In this document: positions 52,545 to 61,238 of the stretch, piece by piece
How positions within the stretch are numbered: position 1 is the first letter of the stretch
How the letters are laid out: each line of letters starts with the position of its first letter
DNA from: Bacteroidales bacterium UBA4788
GTDB lineage: Bacteria > Bacteroidota > Bacteroidia > Bacteroidales > VadinHA17
Assembly (NCBI GenBank): GCA_002402965.1
Contig: DHGW01000049.1
Coordinates: 1-64,000 of the forward strand
Direction of reading: 5' to 3'
DNA length: 64,000 nt
Notes under the pieces: generated by a model
The model's input: only the letters and a program-made list of their open reading frames with translations
Databases searched by the model: none
Told to the model about the DNA's origin: nothing
Position numbers and translations under genes: made by a program

Positions 52545-53321
52545 TTACTTGAGCTGGAAGCTGATAGGCACGCTGTACCAGACGTTCACGGGCTTACCAC
52601 CCTGTTTACCTGGTTTCCACAGCGGGAGCATCTTGATGACCCTTATGGCTTCCTCATCGAGAGACGGGTCAACGCCCCTGACGATTGATACCTGGTCAAC
52701 GGTTCCCTTGTAGGTCACACAGAATCGGAGTATCACCTTGCCCTGGATGTTGTTTTCCTTGGCCAGTTCGGGATACTTGATGTTGTCATAGATGAATTTG
52801 AAGAGCTCAACGTCCCCACCGGGGAATGAAGGCATCTCCTCTACAACAAGAAACACTTCCTGCGGGGCTTCTTCCTGAACCTCTTCCTGTACCTGTTCGA
52901 TCACTTCCACAACCGTTTCGTCAACAACAGTCTCTGCCACGTCGTCTGCGGTCATAAACTGGCTGGCTTCCTCGGGTTTGATAGTGTCAACAATGACTGG
53001 AGCCACATACTTCACCACAGTCTGCTGTTCAGTCGGGGGTGGGGGTGGCGGCGGTGGAGGAGGAGCGGCCTCTTCCTGGTTGATGTCATTAGCCATCTCG
53101 GCTATAACCTCATTGGCGTCCCTTTGCTTGATCTGAGCAATATTCTTGGCCTTGATATAGGGAACAATTGCAGCTGTGAAAACCACGATTATACCAATTA
53201 TAATGGACATTGCCATTGTGCGTCCATATTTTTTGCGGATCTCGTATGCGCCATATTCCTTGTTACGGCCTTCGAATACTATATCATCGAAGCTTGGGTA
53301 TCGTTTCTTTTCGTTTGCCAT
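52545..53321 (-). CDS. tonB: Energy transducer TonB
   Basis: A 258-residue TonB: one N-terminal membrane helix (about 35-57), a proline-rich periplasmic linker (ten prolines in a row near 95) and a C-terminal TonB domain (about 168-258; MPSFPGGDVELFKFIYDNIKYPELAKENNIQGKV and GKQGGKPVNVWYSVPISFQL). It is the last gene of the PstS-TPR-ExbB-ExbD-ExbD-TonB unit and probably serves many receptors, unlike the small TonB-like protein at 5.8 kb. Confidence 0.93.
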   Translation of the reverse strand: MANEKKRYPSFDDIVFEGRNKEYGAYEIRKKYGRTMAMSIIIGIIVVFTAAIVPYIKAKNIAQIKQRDANEVIAEMANDINQEEAAPPPPPPPPPPTEQQTVVKYVAPVIVDTIKPEEASQFMTADDVAETVVDETVVEVIEQVQEEVQEEAPQEVFLVVEEMPSFPGGDVELFKFIYDNIKYPELAKENNIQGKVILRFCVTYKGTVDQVSIVRGVDPSLDEEAIRVIKMLPLWKPGKQGGKPVNVWYSVPISFQLK

Positions 53322-53333
53322 AGTTTATCCCTC

Positions 53334-53993
53334 CTATTGTGCTGAACCGGAAGGAGTGGCTTCTGCCCTGTTGATGGCATCAACAACCAGCTTCTCCTCG
53401 ACCCAGTCTATATCAGTAAATATGTAACGGGCAATGCCTACGATTGACATCTCATCGATAATATCGACGAAATTCCTGTATTTTGATGTTTTGTAGGCTT
53501 TGATAAGAACGATAGGCCCTGTATCATCATCCTTTTTCAGCTGGCTTATTGCATTACGCATTGAATCCTGCTTGATATTGATTTTGCCAGAGATAACATC
53601 TTTCTCAAACTGGTCAATCTTACGGAACAGAGCCCTGTTCCTGTCAAGCAGCACCTGGCGTATACCTGTTGCGCTGAAGTCGGTCTCCTGAAGTATTGTC
53701 ACTTCCGGGTCGGCTTTGCCGGGGTACCAGTAGACTTTGTCATCAGGACCCAGGATGATATTAAGAGTACGGCTGTCAGCAATTTTTGGCGGTTCAACTT
53801 TTTCATTCTTCCTGACTTTTTCGGGGAGAATGATTTCCATGACCTTAGGTTTGCTGAAAGCTGCTGTGAGCATGAAGAACGTGATGAGCAGACTCATGAG
53901 GTCCACCATCGGCGTCATATCTACGCGGGCGTCACCTTTTTTTGGTTTCTTTTTCCCGCCCTTATTTTTTTCCTCGACTTGAATGTCTGCCAT
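53334..53993 (-). CDS. exbD: ExbD-like biopolymer transport protein (second copy)
   Basis: A 219-residue ExbD/TolR-type inner-membrane protein with a cytosolic basic start, a single helix (about 27-47) holding the key aspartate (RVDMTPMVDLMSLLITFFML, D30) that takes part in proton use, and a periplasmic domain that contacts TonB. It is longer than E. coli ExbD by an insert of charged residues (about 60-130). It begins one base after the first exbD. Confidence 0.92.
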   Translation of the reverse strand: MADIQVEEKNKGGKKKPKKGDARVDMTPMVDLMSLLITFFMLTAAFSKPKVMEIILPEKVRKNEKVEPPKIADSRTLNIILGPDDKVYWYPGKADPEVTILQETDFSATGIRQVLLDRNRALFRKIDQFEKDVISGKINIKQDSMRNAISQLKKDDDTGPIVLIKAYKTSKYRNFVDIIDEMSIVGIARYIFTDIDWVEEKLVVDAINRAEATPSGSAQ

Positions 53994-53994
53994 C

Positions 53995-54633
53995 TTACTC
54001 TGCTATTTGTTCTTCAGTTACTTCAACTGCACGAAGACTGGTGATCAGGTTGAACCTGTTCACGTTTTTATCCTGCAGAATGTCAAGTACTTCTCTTACG
54101 ATCGGGAAATCAACGTCAGCATCGCCCTTGATCATCGCGTCCACGGCAGGGTTAATCTGGCGTGAAAAGAGAATCCAGAGTGCGAGCTGGTTGTCCACGG
54201 AGTCGATAGGAATGCCCTTTTCGAGGGCTGTTCTTTCATCCGAGTCTTTAGCGGCGAGGTACTTCTTCATATCCTGTATCGGAACGCCCACTGCGGTGCC
54301 GGTTCTTTCGAAGAGGCGAAGTTCATCGTCGGTAAATTCAATGTTATAGCGCTTGCCCATTTCGGCAAGGATTTTCGGACGGAATTTAAGAATTGTATCC
54401 GGTCCGTTGTCAACATTGAAAAACACGCGGTTGTCCTTCGCTATGAGTACCGTCATTACGTTGGCATCCATCATCGGTTTCTCCGATACGGAAAAAGGTG
54501 TATCAACAGGAGCTGATTCCGTAGGCCTGAACGTTGCTGTCAGAATGAAGAATGTGAGCAGCAGTGTGAACAGGTCCACCATCGGCGTCATGTCGATTCG
54601 TGGCGATTTGGCTCCTAATTTAATCTTTGGCAT
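53995..54633 (-). CDS. exbD: ExbD-like biopolymer transport protein (first copy)
   Basis: A 212-residue ExbD family protein with the RIDMTPMVDLFTLLLTFFIL membrane helix (about 11-30) carrying the conserved aspartate, and a periplasmic domain. Together with the second copy it forms a heteromeric ExbD pair found in Bacteroidota. It lies 46 bases downstream of exbB and one base before the second exbD, so all are one transcript. Confidence 0.92.
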   Translation of the reverse strand: MPKIKLGAKSPRIDMTPMVDLFTLLLTFFILTATFRPTESAPVDTPFSVSEKPMMDANVMTVLIAKDNRVFFNVDNGPDTILKFRPKILAEMGKRYNIEFTDDELRLFERTGTAVGVPIQDMKKYLAAKDSDERTALEKGIPIDSVDNQLALWILFSRQINPAVDAMIKGDADVDFPIVREVLDILQDKNVNRFNLITSLRAVEVTEEQIAE

Positions 54634-54679
54634 CTTTAAATTCCTTTCTTTTTTTGACCAAAAGAATAAATTCGGCTGG

Positions 54680-55495
54680 TTATTTTCTGATAGAAGCGGC
54701 GAAGGTCTGGGTCAGACTAAAGCCAGCCTCATCGATTTTGAAGACATAGCCGTCAATCATTGTTGAGAACCAGTTGAAGAAAATGATTGCCAGGGTTGAG
54801 CCTGTGATACCGAATGCCGTGTTAACAAGGGCTTCGGAGATACCTGTTGAGAGGGCGAGTGCATCAGGAGCGCCTGACTGAGCCAGGGCTGCGAATGCGC
54901 GGATCATCCCGATAACCGTTCCGATAAGACCGATAAGCACGGAGATCGAAGCAATTGTTGAGAGAATGACCATGTTCCTTGAAAGCGTCGGAAGCTCGAG
55001 AGCTGTAGCCTCTTCAATAGCCTGTTTCATTGATGTGATCTTCTGGTCTTTTTCCAGTTCCTTGTCATTCTCAAGAGCACGGTAGCGTGACAGACCTGCT
55101 TTGAGCACGTTGGCAAGTGAACCCTTCTGCTTGTCACAGGCTACAAGTGCATCCTCTATCCTGTCTTCTGCTAGCATCTGCTGGACGTTGGCAACAAAGA
55201 CATTGAGTCTCTGCTTTCCTTTAACCCTTTGCAGAGTGATAAGCCTTTCAACAACATAGATGAGAAGTGTAATCACAATAGTGATAAGGACCGGCACAAT
55301 TATACCGCCCTTATACATAAGACCGAGAAGGTTACCCTGCAGGGGATGGCCTTTTGGGTTTCCGCCTTCAAAGTTAACCGGGTTACCGAGAACCCTGGTA
55401 AAAATCAAATATGCAACAATAAATGCAAGAATGATTGCAAGAGGTGCAAAGATAGACTGCCATACACCGCTGGACGACTTAGTTGTTTTGCTCAT
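54680..55495 (-). CDS. exbB: MotA/TolQ/ExbB proton channel protein
   Basis: A 271-residue ExbB-type channel with four membrane helices or more: one or two near 17-37 and 59-82, then the conserved LIGLIGTVIGMIRAFAAL (about 182-200) and ALVNTAFGITGSTLAIIFFN (about 219-239) helices that form the pore. It couples proton flow to TonB movement. The start at 55495 is chosen; a TTG at 55534 would add 13 residues with no match to the family. A TATTTTTG element lies 37 bases upstream. Confidence 0.93.
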   Translation of the reverse strand: MSKTTKSSSGVWQSIFAPLAIILAFIVAYLIFTRVLGNPVNFEGGNPKGHPLQGNLLGLMYKGGIIVPVLITIVITLLIYVVERLITLQRVKGKQRLNVFVANVQQMLAEDRIEDALVACDKQKGSLANVLKAGLSRYRALENDKELEKDQKITSMKQAIEEATALELPTLSRNMVILSTIASISVLIGLIGTVIGMIRAFAALAQSGAPDALALSTGISEALVNTAFGITGSTLAIIFFNWFSTMIDGYVFKIDEAGFSLTQTFAASIRK

Positions 55496-55531
55496 TTTAG
55501 TATTCTTTAGTTGGTTAAAGTAAACAGTTGG

Positions 55532-55539
55532 CAAAAATA
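55532..55539 (-). promoter_or_regulatory. Bacteroidota -7 promoter element before exbB
   Basis: The minus strand reads TATTTTTG, an exact TAnnTTTG match, in the 115-base gap between the TPR gene and exbB. It could give exbBDD-tonB a promoter of their own within the operon. No -33 box found. Confidence 0.45.
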
Positions 55540-55610
55540 ATTATTCTCAAGTTCTTTTACAATAGTCAAATCCAAATAGATCAATTTTTTATGTTGTTTG
55601 TCAGCACCTT

Positions 55611-57809
55611 TTACTTGTCAAGAGAGGCGTTGTAAATTCTTCTTTTTGAGACGGTTACCTCAATTGACCTGTATCCTTTGGCGCTGATGACAAGTGTCTC
55701 CGATGCCTCCGGCATCACAAACTTGTATTCACCCCTCGCATTGGTCCATGCCTCAGCTGCAGTGTCCTTGACCCTGACAGATGCGCCGGGGATGGGTTCA
55801 CCGGAAGAATCCGATATGACGCCGGTGATCTCGTTCGGATGTGCTTTAGGCTGGGCACTCCTCTGCAACTGTACGATGTACTGGTTGGCAGACTTTGCAG
55901 CCTCATTACCCGGTTCAATTGCCAGGATTTTATTGTTCTCCTCAGTTGCCTTGGCATAATCACCCATTGTCATGTACATTGTGCTGAGTGAGCTGTGAGC
56001 CCTGATCCTGTATACAGGCGAGAGGTTCATCATCCTGTTGTAGTATGCTTTTGCCTCATCATACCTTTTGTCCTGCAGTGCCTCATAGCCCAGGTAACGG
56101 AGAGCGTCATAGATTTCCTTGACGTTCCTGACAGAGTCAACAGCTGCCTTCTGCAGAAGAGACTGAAATCTCGGCTTAGCAAGTCCAAGTTCGGAGTCGG
56201 GATCCTTTGCGGAAGCAATGTTGGCCATCCAGAGGTAACCCTGAAGGTTATCGGGGTATTTTGAGATCATTTTCGTGAAGACTGCATCTGCCTTGTCAAA
56301 TGCCTTATCCTGGTAGAAAGCGCGTCCTACCTGTACATAGTCGTTCTCGCTGTCACGTCCCTTTTCCAGCAGGTGTGACCATGTCGAGGCGGCATCGGCA
56401 TAGAGGTGAGCTCCGTACTGAATAGTTCCCTTCTCATAGACGAGGTTCAGGTCCTCCTCTTCATCGAAATTGATCGCCTTGTCATAAGCTTCGAATGCTT
56501 TTGCAAATTCGGCTTCAGCATTTTTGACCTGGGCGTGGCCTGCTTCAACCTTGGACTGCAGTGTATCAATTGATGCCTTTGCCTTCTCTTTTGCCGGGCT
56601 CTTCAGTGTAGCATACCTTGCCTGCAGCTTGCTCAGTTCGTCAGCATCGTTGTCGACATCGATTACAAGCTTCGAATAGTTCTGGTTCTTTCTGGCAAGT
56701 ATTCTTGCATAATAGATATAGTCCTTCTTGATGATACGGTCAGCTTCAAGGTTGGCAAAGAGCTTGTCCATATACTGCTTTGCAAGCTCAAAATTGCCCT
56801 CCTCATATGCTGAGTATCCTGCAATACGGTTCATGTAGGTTCTTGACTGGTCTACGGCAAATATCTCCTCAACAGTCTTGATGACCTCGTCATATTCCTT
56901 GGCATAGAAGAGTGCGTTGACGTACCTGATCTTGGCGGGGATGTTTCCCTGGGTCAGTTCGAGGTACTTCTCAAAGTACTTTTTGGAGTCATTGAACCTG
57001 CCAGCACTGGAGTAAAGCTGTCCCAGTTCCCTGTATGCTGGGGCATAGTTCTGGTCGAGAGCTATTGCCTGTTCATAGTAAGGGATGGCAGCCATCAGGT
57101 TACGGCCTTTGACATAGACGCTTCCGATCTTCATGTTGGCGGCAGGTGACTGGAGGTCCCAGTCCTGGGCCAGGTTGTAATTTTTGATAGCCTTGGATCC
57201 GTCATTGATAAGGATGTATATATCACCTGCAATGATGTAGACCTCACTGTTCCTGGGGTCTATTGTCAGTGCCTCCCTGATAAAGGGCAGGGCCTTGCTG
57301 GTGTCAACCTGCTCAAAACGGATATAGGATTCTGCAATCTTCGCCAGTGCATATGCATATGGTTTAGGCTCCTTGATCTTTGTAACCTTCTTGTAGGGAG
57401 GAAGGAGGCTTTTGGCCTTTACCCTGAGTTCCTCGGCCTTTGCTTCCTGAGAGTTCAGGAAGGCAACCTTGGCAAGTCCTATATAATTGAGAGGATCAGC
57501 AGCATTGGCCGCAACACCCTTGTCGAAAATATCGGCAGCCTCCTTCGTCGCAATATTGATCGAGTTGGAGATGGTGTCAGCAAAATAGTTCAAAAGCGTG
57601 TTCTCACCGTAATGGAAATAGAGTGCGCTGTTGGCAGGCTCTTTCTGAATCAGTTGCTGGAACAGTGCCTCTGCCTTATCATACTGTTCGTTCTTCGTAA
57701 AGGTCCTTGCTTCCTCGAGGGTCTGAGCCTTGAGCCCCGTGCCAAAGACCATGCAAAATACCGCTGCGGGCAGCAACGCGAGTTTAAAGCTTCTCTTAAT
57801 CATTGTCAT
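55611..57809 (-). CDS. TPR protein with C-terminal carboxypeptidase-regulatory domain
   Basis: A 732-residue exported protein: signal peptide (about 1-27), about twelve tetratricopeptide repeats (about 30-625; for example PLNYIGLAKVAFLN, EVYIIAGDIYILI, APAYRELGQLYSSAGRF) and a C-terminal carboxypeptidase-regulatory-like domain (about 650-732; ITGVISDSSGEPIPGASVRVKD). Probably a periplasmic scaffold in the TonB/ExbBD system. ATGs at 57809 and 57803 are both possible starts; a TTG at 57812 is less likely. It lies nine bases after the pstS-like gene. Confidence 0.88.
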   Translation of the reverse strand: MTMIKRSFKLALLPAAVFCMVFGTGLKAQTLEEARTFTKNEQYDKAEALFQQLIQKEPANSALYFHYGENTLLNYFADTISNSINIATKEAADIFDKGVAANAADPLNYIGLAKVAFLNSQEAKAEELRVKAKSLLPPYKKVTKIKEPKPYAYALAKIAESYIRFEQVDTSKALPFIREALTIDPRNSEVYIIAGDIYILINDGSKAIKNYNLAQDWDLQSPAANMKIGSVYVKGRNLMAAIPYYEQAIALDQNYAPAYRELGQLYSSAGRFNDSKKYFEKYLELTQGNIPAKIRYVNALFYAKEYDEVIKTVEEIFAVDQSRTYMNRIAGYSAYEEGNFELAKQYMDKLFANLEADRIIKKDYIYYARILARKNQNYSKLVIDVDNDADELSKLQARYATLKSPAKEKAKASIDTLQSKVEAGHAQVKNAEAEFAKAFEAYDKAINFDEEEDLNLVYEKGTIQYGAHLYADAASTWSHLLEKGRDSENDYVQVGRAFYQDKAFDKADAVFTKMISKYPDNLQGYLWMANIASAKDPDSELGLAKPRFQSLLQKAAVDSVRNVKEIYDALRYLGYEALQDKRYDEAKAYYNRMMNLSPVYRIRAHSSLSTMYMTMGDYAKATEENNKILAIEPGNEAAKSANQYIVQLQRSAQPKAHPNEITGVISDSSGEPIPGASVRVKDTAAEAWTNARGEYKFVMPEASETLVISAKGYRSIEVTVSKRRIYNASLDK

Positions 57810-57818
57810 CAAGTTTAG

Positions 57819-58778
57819 TTACTCATTTTTTGTCTGTATAATCCGGATCGGCATCGTTGCCGGAACAAGACCCGACTTAAGTATTATCCTTTGTCCCTTT
57901 TCTCCTGCAACAAAACTTACAAATCCCGAGCCAAGACCTGCGAACGATTCCCTGGTATGCATAATCATCTCACGTACAAATGGATAGGATTTGTTGTATA
58001 TATGCCCCTGCAGGGGAAGGTAATAGGAGCCCTTGTCAAGATAGGGCTGTGACACAGCTGCGACCTTAATCTTGCTGAGCATGCTGAAGCTCAGCGGATC
58101 ATCCTCATCGCTGATCCAGTTGACGCTTACAATTCCAAGTGCTCCCGGGCTGTTCGAAACGTAGTCTATCACCTCGGGGTTGGTTTTCACGGCATAAAAG
58201 TTCGAACCCAGATCTTCAGGGAGTTCAAACAGTTCCCTGAAGTATCTTATGTTGCCTGACCGGACGTTGTCAAATACGATATTGATCTGTCCCAGCCTGG
58301 AGGCAGGATTGATCTGCTTCCAGTCTGTCACCGTCCCGCTGAAGATATCCTTCACGTTCTGATAAGTGAGAAGCGAATCTGCGTTGCTTCGGTGCATCAC
58401 CAGGGCAATGGCGTCATATGCCACAACGGTACTGCGCACCACGGTCTGGAGGTCGAGCAACAACTGTCTCTGGTCATCTGTGGGAGTCCATGAAGAAGCG
58501 ATGACTTTTACGGAATCATTCAGGAAGAAGGCCACGAGCTCATTCTCAGGCATATAAAGAGGTGTGATCTCTGCATAGTTATAGAGTGCGGTGAAGGTAT
58601 CAAGCTCCGCTTTAATGATCGGCTGAAACGAGTCATCCGCGGCGATCCTGATTTTACCCGAGGTTGGGGTTTCCTTCAGAGCTGCTGTTCCCCTGTTTCC
58701 GCAGCCTGTCATGGAAATCAGGAGGACTGATACGAGCATAACGGCAAGAGCTGCCGCCGGGCTTTTCTGTCTGTTCAT
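57819..58778 (-). CDS. PstS-like phosphate-binding lipoprotein
   Basis: A 319-residue periplasmic binding protein of the PstS type with a lipoprotein signal (LLISMTGC, cysteine at 26). The fold begins at IRIAADDSFQPI; NVKDIFSGTVTDWKQINP and PGALGIVSVNW are characteristic of PstS proteins. No PstCAB permease genes are nearby; instead it starts a TPR-ExbBDD-TonB operon, which is a recurring Bacteroidota arrangement, so it may serve sensing or TonB energisation rather than ABC uptake. AGAGGAACG precedes the ATG at 58778. Confidence 0.87.
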   Translation of the reverse strand: MNRQKSPAAALAVMLVSVLLISMTGCGNRGTAALKETPTSGKIRIAADDSFQPIIKAELDTFTALYNYAEITPLYMPENELVAFFLNDSVKVIASSWTPTDDQRQLLLDLQTVVRSTVVAYDAIALVMHRSNADSLLTYQNVKDIFSGTVTDWKQINPASRLGQINIVFDNVRSGNIRYFRELFELPEDLGSNFYAVKTNPEVIDYVSNSPGALGIVSVNWISDEDDPLSFSMLSKIKVAAVSQPYLDKGSYYLPLQGHIYNKSYPFVREMIMHTRESFAGLGSGFVSFVAGEKGQRIILKSGLVPATMPIRIIQTKNE

Positions 58779-58951
58779 CGTTCCTCTAGTTTTCAACTTG
58801 CTATGAGCCACAATATTAATAATTATCTCTTTATCTTCGCATCTGTAAGGCTCTAAATTTCATGCCTTACCTTCATTATCCCTTTCAAAGTCTGTGCCAC
58901 CAATTTAATATGACCGCCCGGGAGTGCCTTTACCCTTTGCTGATCAGTACA

Positions 58952-59191
58952 TTATTCGTTACTTTCATCCTTGCTGAAAAAACTGTCCCTGATCTTTTCA
59001 TACGAAACAAAGACTCTGTAGATCGCATAGATGAACAGGGGGACTGCCAGGATGATCCTCATTGCCCTGTCAATATCAAAGATTTCGGTGGTGAGAAGGA
59101 ATAGCGCCAGGCCGAAATAGAAGAAGACCATCACGGTTCCGAAGATTGCAAAAACCTTGTCATACATTTTGTTGCTGTTCATTTTAATCAT
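58952..59191 (-). CDS. Small membrane protein
   Basis: A 79-residue protein with two hydrophobic helices (about 11-31 and 40-60) and a charged tail (KIRDSFFSKDESNE). A conserved small protein that often stands before the pstS-TPR-tonB genes in Bacteroidota; no function known. ATGs at 59191 or 59182 can both start it. A TATATTTG promoter element lies 11 bases upstream. Confidence 0.7.
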   Translation of the reverse strand: MIKMNSNKMYDKVFAIFGTVMVFFYFGLALFLLTTEIFDIDRAMRIILAVPLFIYAIYRVFVSYEKIRDSFFSKDESNE

Positions 59192-59201
59192 GTTAAGCGG
59201 A

Positions 59202-59209
59202 CAAATATA
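59202..59209 (-). promoter_or_regulatory. Bacteroidota -7 promoter element upstream of small membrane gene
   Basis: The minus strand reads TATATTTG, an exact TAnnTTTG match, 10 bases before the ATG at 59191. The transcript may extend through the pstS-TPR-exb-tonB genes. Confidence 0.5.
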
Positions 59210-59252
59210 TTATTTATATCTTTTTTTGTTGCTGACATAGCTTATTAATTGG

Positions 59253-59285
59253 CAAAAAAAAAGAGAGCCGTGTGTACGGCTCTCT
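59253..59285 (-). terminator. Intrinsic terminator after the POT transporter gene
   Basis: AGAGAGCCGT/ACGGCTCTCT forms a perfect 10-base stem with a four-base loop. On the minus strand it is followed by nine T residues (plus-strand As at 59254-59262). It ends the peptide transporter transcript 23 bases after its stop. Confidence 0.9.
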
Positions 59286-59307
59286 CTTGATCCGGTTTGA
59301 GTTCCGG

Positions 59308-61092
59308 TTATTTTGTGGCGTTTTCGAGTCTCTTCATGAGAGTGAAAATAAATGCTGCGGCAACCAGGCAGCAGGCAATGAAAACAAGCCATAACTGCCA
59401 TATTTCTATTTTGTCATAGAGCTTTCCGGGAACGCTCAGGAGCTTGTTGCCAATCGCGGTGGCGAGCAGCCAGCCGCCCTGCATCAGGCCCTGGAACCTT
59501 GAAGGTGCTACCTTTGATACAAATGATAACCCCATCGGGCTGAGAAACAGCTCGGCTACAGTAAGAATCAGGTATGTCCCGATAAGCCAATAGGGGGTTA
59601 CTCTCAGTGTTTCAGACACCGGTGAGCCTGCAAGTTCAGGCTGGGATGGAAGTGAAACTGATGAGAGGAGCATTACCACGAAACCAATTGCGGCAAGTAT
59701 CATCCCAAACCCGATCTTTTTCGGTGTGGAAGGTTCGATATTCTTTTTATTAAGCCATGCGAAGAATCCCATCACGGGAAAGGTCAGCGATACAACAAAC
59801 AGCGGGTTGAAGCTCTGGAAGACCTCCGGGGCTATCGGATTCATATCGTTTCTTCCTGTAAGCCAGAAATAGCCAAAAGTCAGGGCAGCTGCAAACAGGG
59901 CACCACCGATGATTCTTGTCCTTGCAGGGCTTGTTTTTTTGACAAGGAGCACAAGGCCAAGCACTGAAAAAACCACAGCCAGCAAAGAAGGCAGGGTGAA
60001 GAAGATATATGTAAGTCGGCTAACTTCCTTTACCGTATAGTCACGCGCAAACCAGGTGAGCGTAAGGCCGTTCTGATGGAATGACATCCAGAAGAAGATT
60101 ACAACGAAGAAAACCATTATAAGTGCAGAAACCCTGCTCATCTCTTCCCTCTTTGCACTTACAAGTATCCAAACCACAAAACCAGCAAACAGTCCGTAGG
60201 CGAGGGCGTCCTTGTAATTAACGAGGAATGAAAGGGCAAACGCGGTAAGACCCATGGCAAGAGCAGCGCCGATGAATGCCCATGGCTTGAATTCCATTTT
60301 CGGGCCGGCAGATTCCTTTGCAACCTTCTCCTTATTGGGAAGCAGGTGCTTGAAGATTACGAATACAAGCAGGGAAATTACCATTGCACCTGCAGCAATA
60401 CCAAAGGCATAGTTGTAACCCTTTGAAAAGACTTCCAGGTAGCTGGTTGCAAATGCGCCAAGATCAGTTACGGGTCCTGAAATGCTTGCCTTGTCAGCCA
60501 GTTGCTGGAAGGTGGAAGTGTCTGTCAGTATATTGTTGTTATACTGGTGACAGAGCGCCGGGAGGCTTCCGTCATGCAGGAATCCGTTTGTCTTCAGCCA
60601 CCAGTTCCTGATGCCCGTTGCTGCATAGGGGGCAAAAACCGCACCTATGTTTATACCCATATAAAAAATCATGAAGGCTGAATCCCTCAGCTTTGAATAC
60701 TTTGGGTCATCATACATCTGTCCTACAACTGCCTGCAGGTTCCCCTTGAAAAGTCCGTTCCCGAAAGCGATTGTGAAGAGGGCTATCACAGTGAGAGTCT
60801 GTGACATGCCGGGAATCGCCATGAAGATGTACCCGCCGAACATGATGATAATGCCGGTAAGTATAACAGCCTTGTATTTGCTTGTGGCATCTGCCAGGAT
60901 ACCTCCGAACAGGGCGAGGGCATAGATGGCAAAATAGAACCAGCTGTAAATCTCGGAGGAATTCTCGGCTGACAGGCCGTATCTCGCCTGCAGGAAAAGA
61001 ACCAGGATTGCCATCATTGTGTAAAAGCCGAACCTTTCACCCATGTTGGCGAAGAAGGCAACAATGAGACCCTTTGGATGATTTTTGAGCAT
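59308..61092 (-). CDS. POT/PTR2 family proton-coupled oligopeptide transporter
   Basis: A 594-residue transporter with about 14 helices. Family marks: NMGERFGFYTMMAILVLFLQ (ExxER-like start of helix 1, about 16-35), GGILADA near 58, and GFFAWLNKK-type and SPMGLSFVSKVAPSRFQGLMQGGW in the C-terminal half (the last is the conserved PTR2 signature of helices 10-11). It imports di- and tripeptides with protons. With dipeptidyl peptidase III and the C25 protease elsewhere in the window it fits peptide feeding, but they do not share an operon. A TATATTTG element lies 40 bases upstream. Confidence 0.94.
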   Translation of the reverse strand: MLKNHPKGLIVAFFANMGERFGFYTMMAILVLFLQARYGLSAENSSEIYSWFYFAIYALALFGGILADATSKYKAVILTGIIIMFGGYIFMAIPGMSQTLTVIALFTIAFGNGLFKGNLQAVVGQMYDDPKYSKLRDSAFMIFYMGINIGAVFAPYAATGIRNWWLKTNGFLHDGSLPALCHQYNNNILTDTSTFQQLADKASISGPVTDLGAFATSYLEVFSKGYNYAFGIAAGAMVISLLVFVIFKHLLPNKEKVAKESAGPKMEFKPWAFIGAALAMGLTAFALSFLVNYKDALAYGLFAGFVVWILVSAKREEMSRVSALIMVFFVVIFFWMSFHQNGLTLTWFARDYTVKEVSRLTYIFFTLPSLLAVVFSVLGLVLLVKKTSPARTRIIGGALFAAALTFGYFWLTGRNDMNPIAPEVFQSFNPLFVVSLTFPVMGFFAWLNKKNIEPSTPKKIGFGMILAAIGFVVMLLSSVSLPSQPELAGSPVSETLRVTPYWLIGTYLILTVAELFLSPMGLSFVSKVAPSRFQGLMQGGWLLATAIGNKLLSVPGKLYDKIEIWQLWLVFIACCLVAAAFIFTLMKRLENATK

Positions 61093-61132
61093 AGTTTTCT
61101 GTATTAGTTGGTTTAGTTTATTCTGATGGTGA

Positions 61133-61140
61133 CAAATATA
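61133..61140 (-). promoter_or_regulatory. Bacteroidota -7 promoter element upstream of the POT transporter
   Basis: The minus strand reads TATATTTG, an exact TAnnTTTG match. The ATG at 61092 lies about 40 bases downstream. Confidence 0.5.
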
Positions 61141-61206
61141 TTAATCTTTTTAATCTGCAGATATGCATAATATCTTATAGAAATTATTTTGCATCGTCTA
61201 TATTTT

Positions 61207-61214
61207 TACATTTG
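61207..61214 (+). promoter_or_regulatory. Bacteroidota -7 promoter element upstream of nnr
   Basis: TACATTTG is an exact TAnnTTTG match, 24 bases before the ATG at 61239. A TTTG at 61188-61191 lies 15 bases upstream, closer than the usual spacing. Confidence 0.5.
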
Positions 61215-61238
61215 TAACCTCAGTACAAGCGCTATAGT

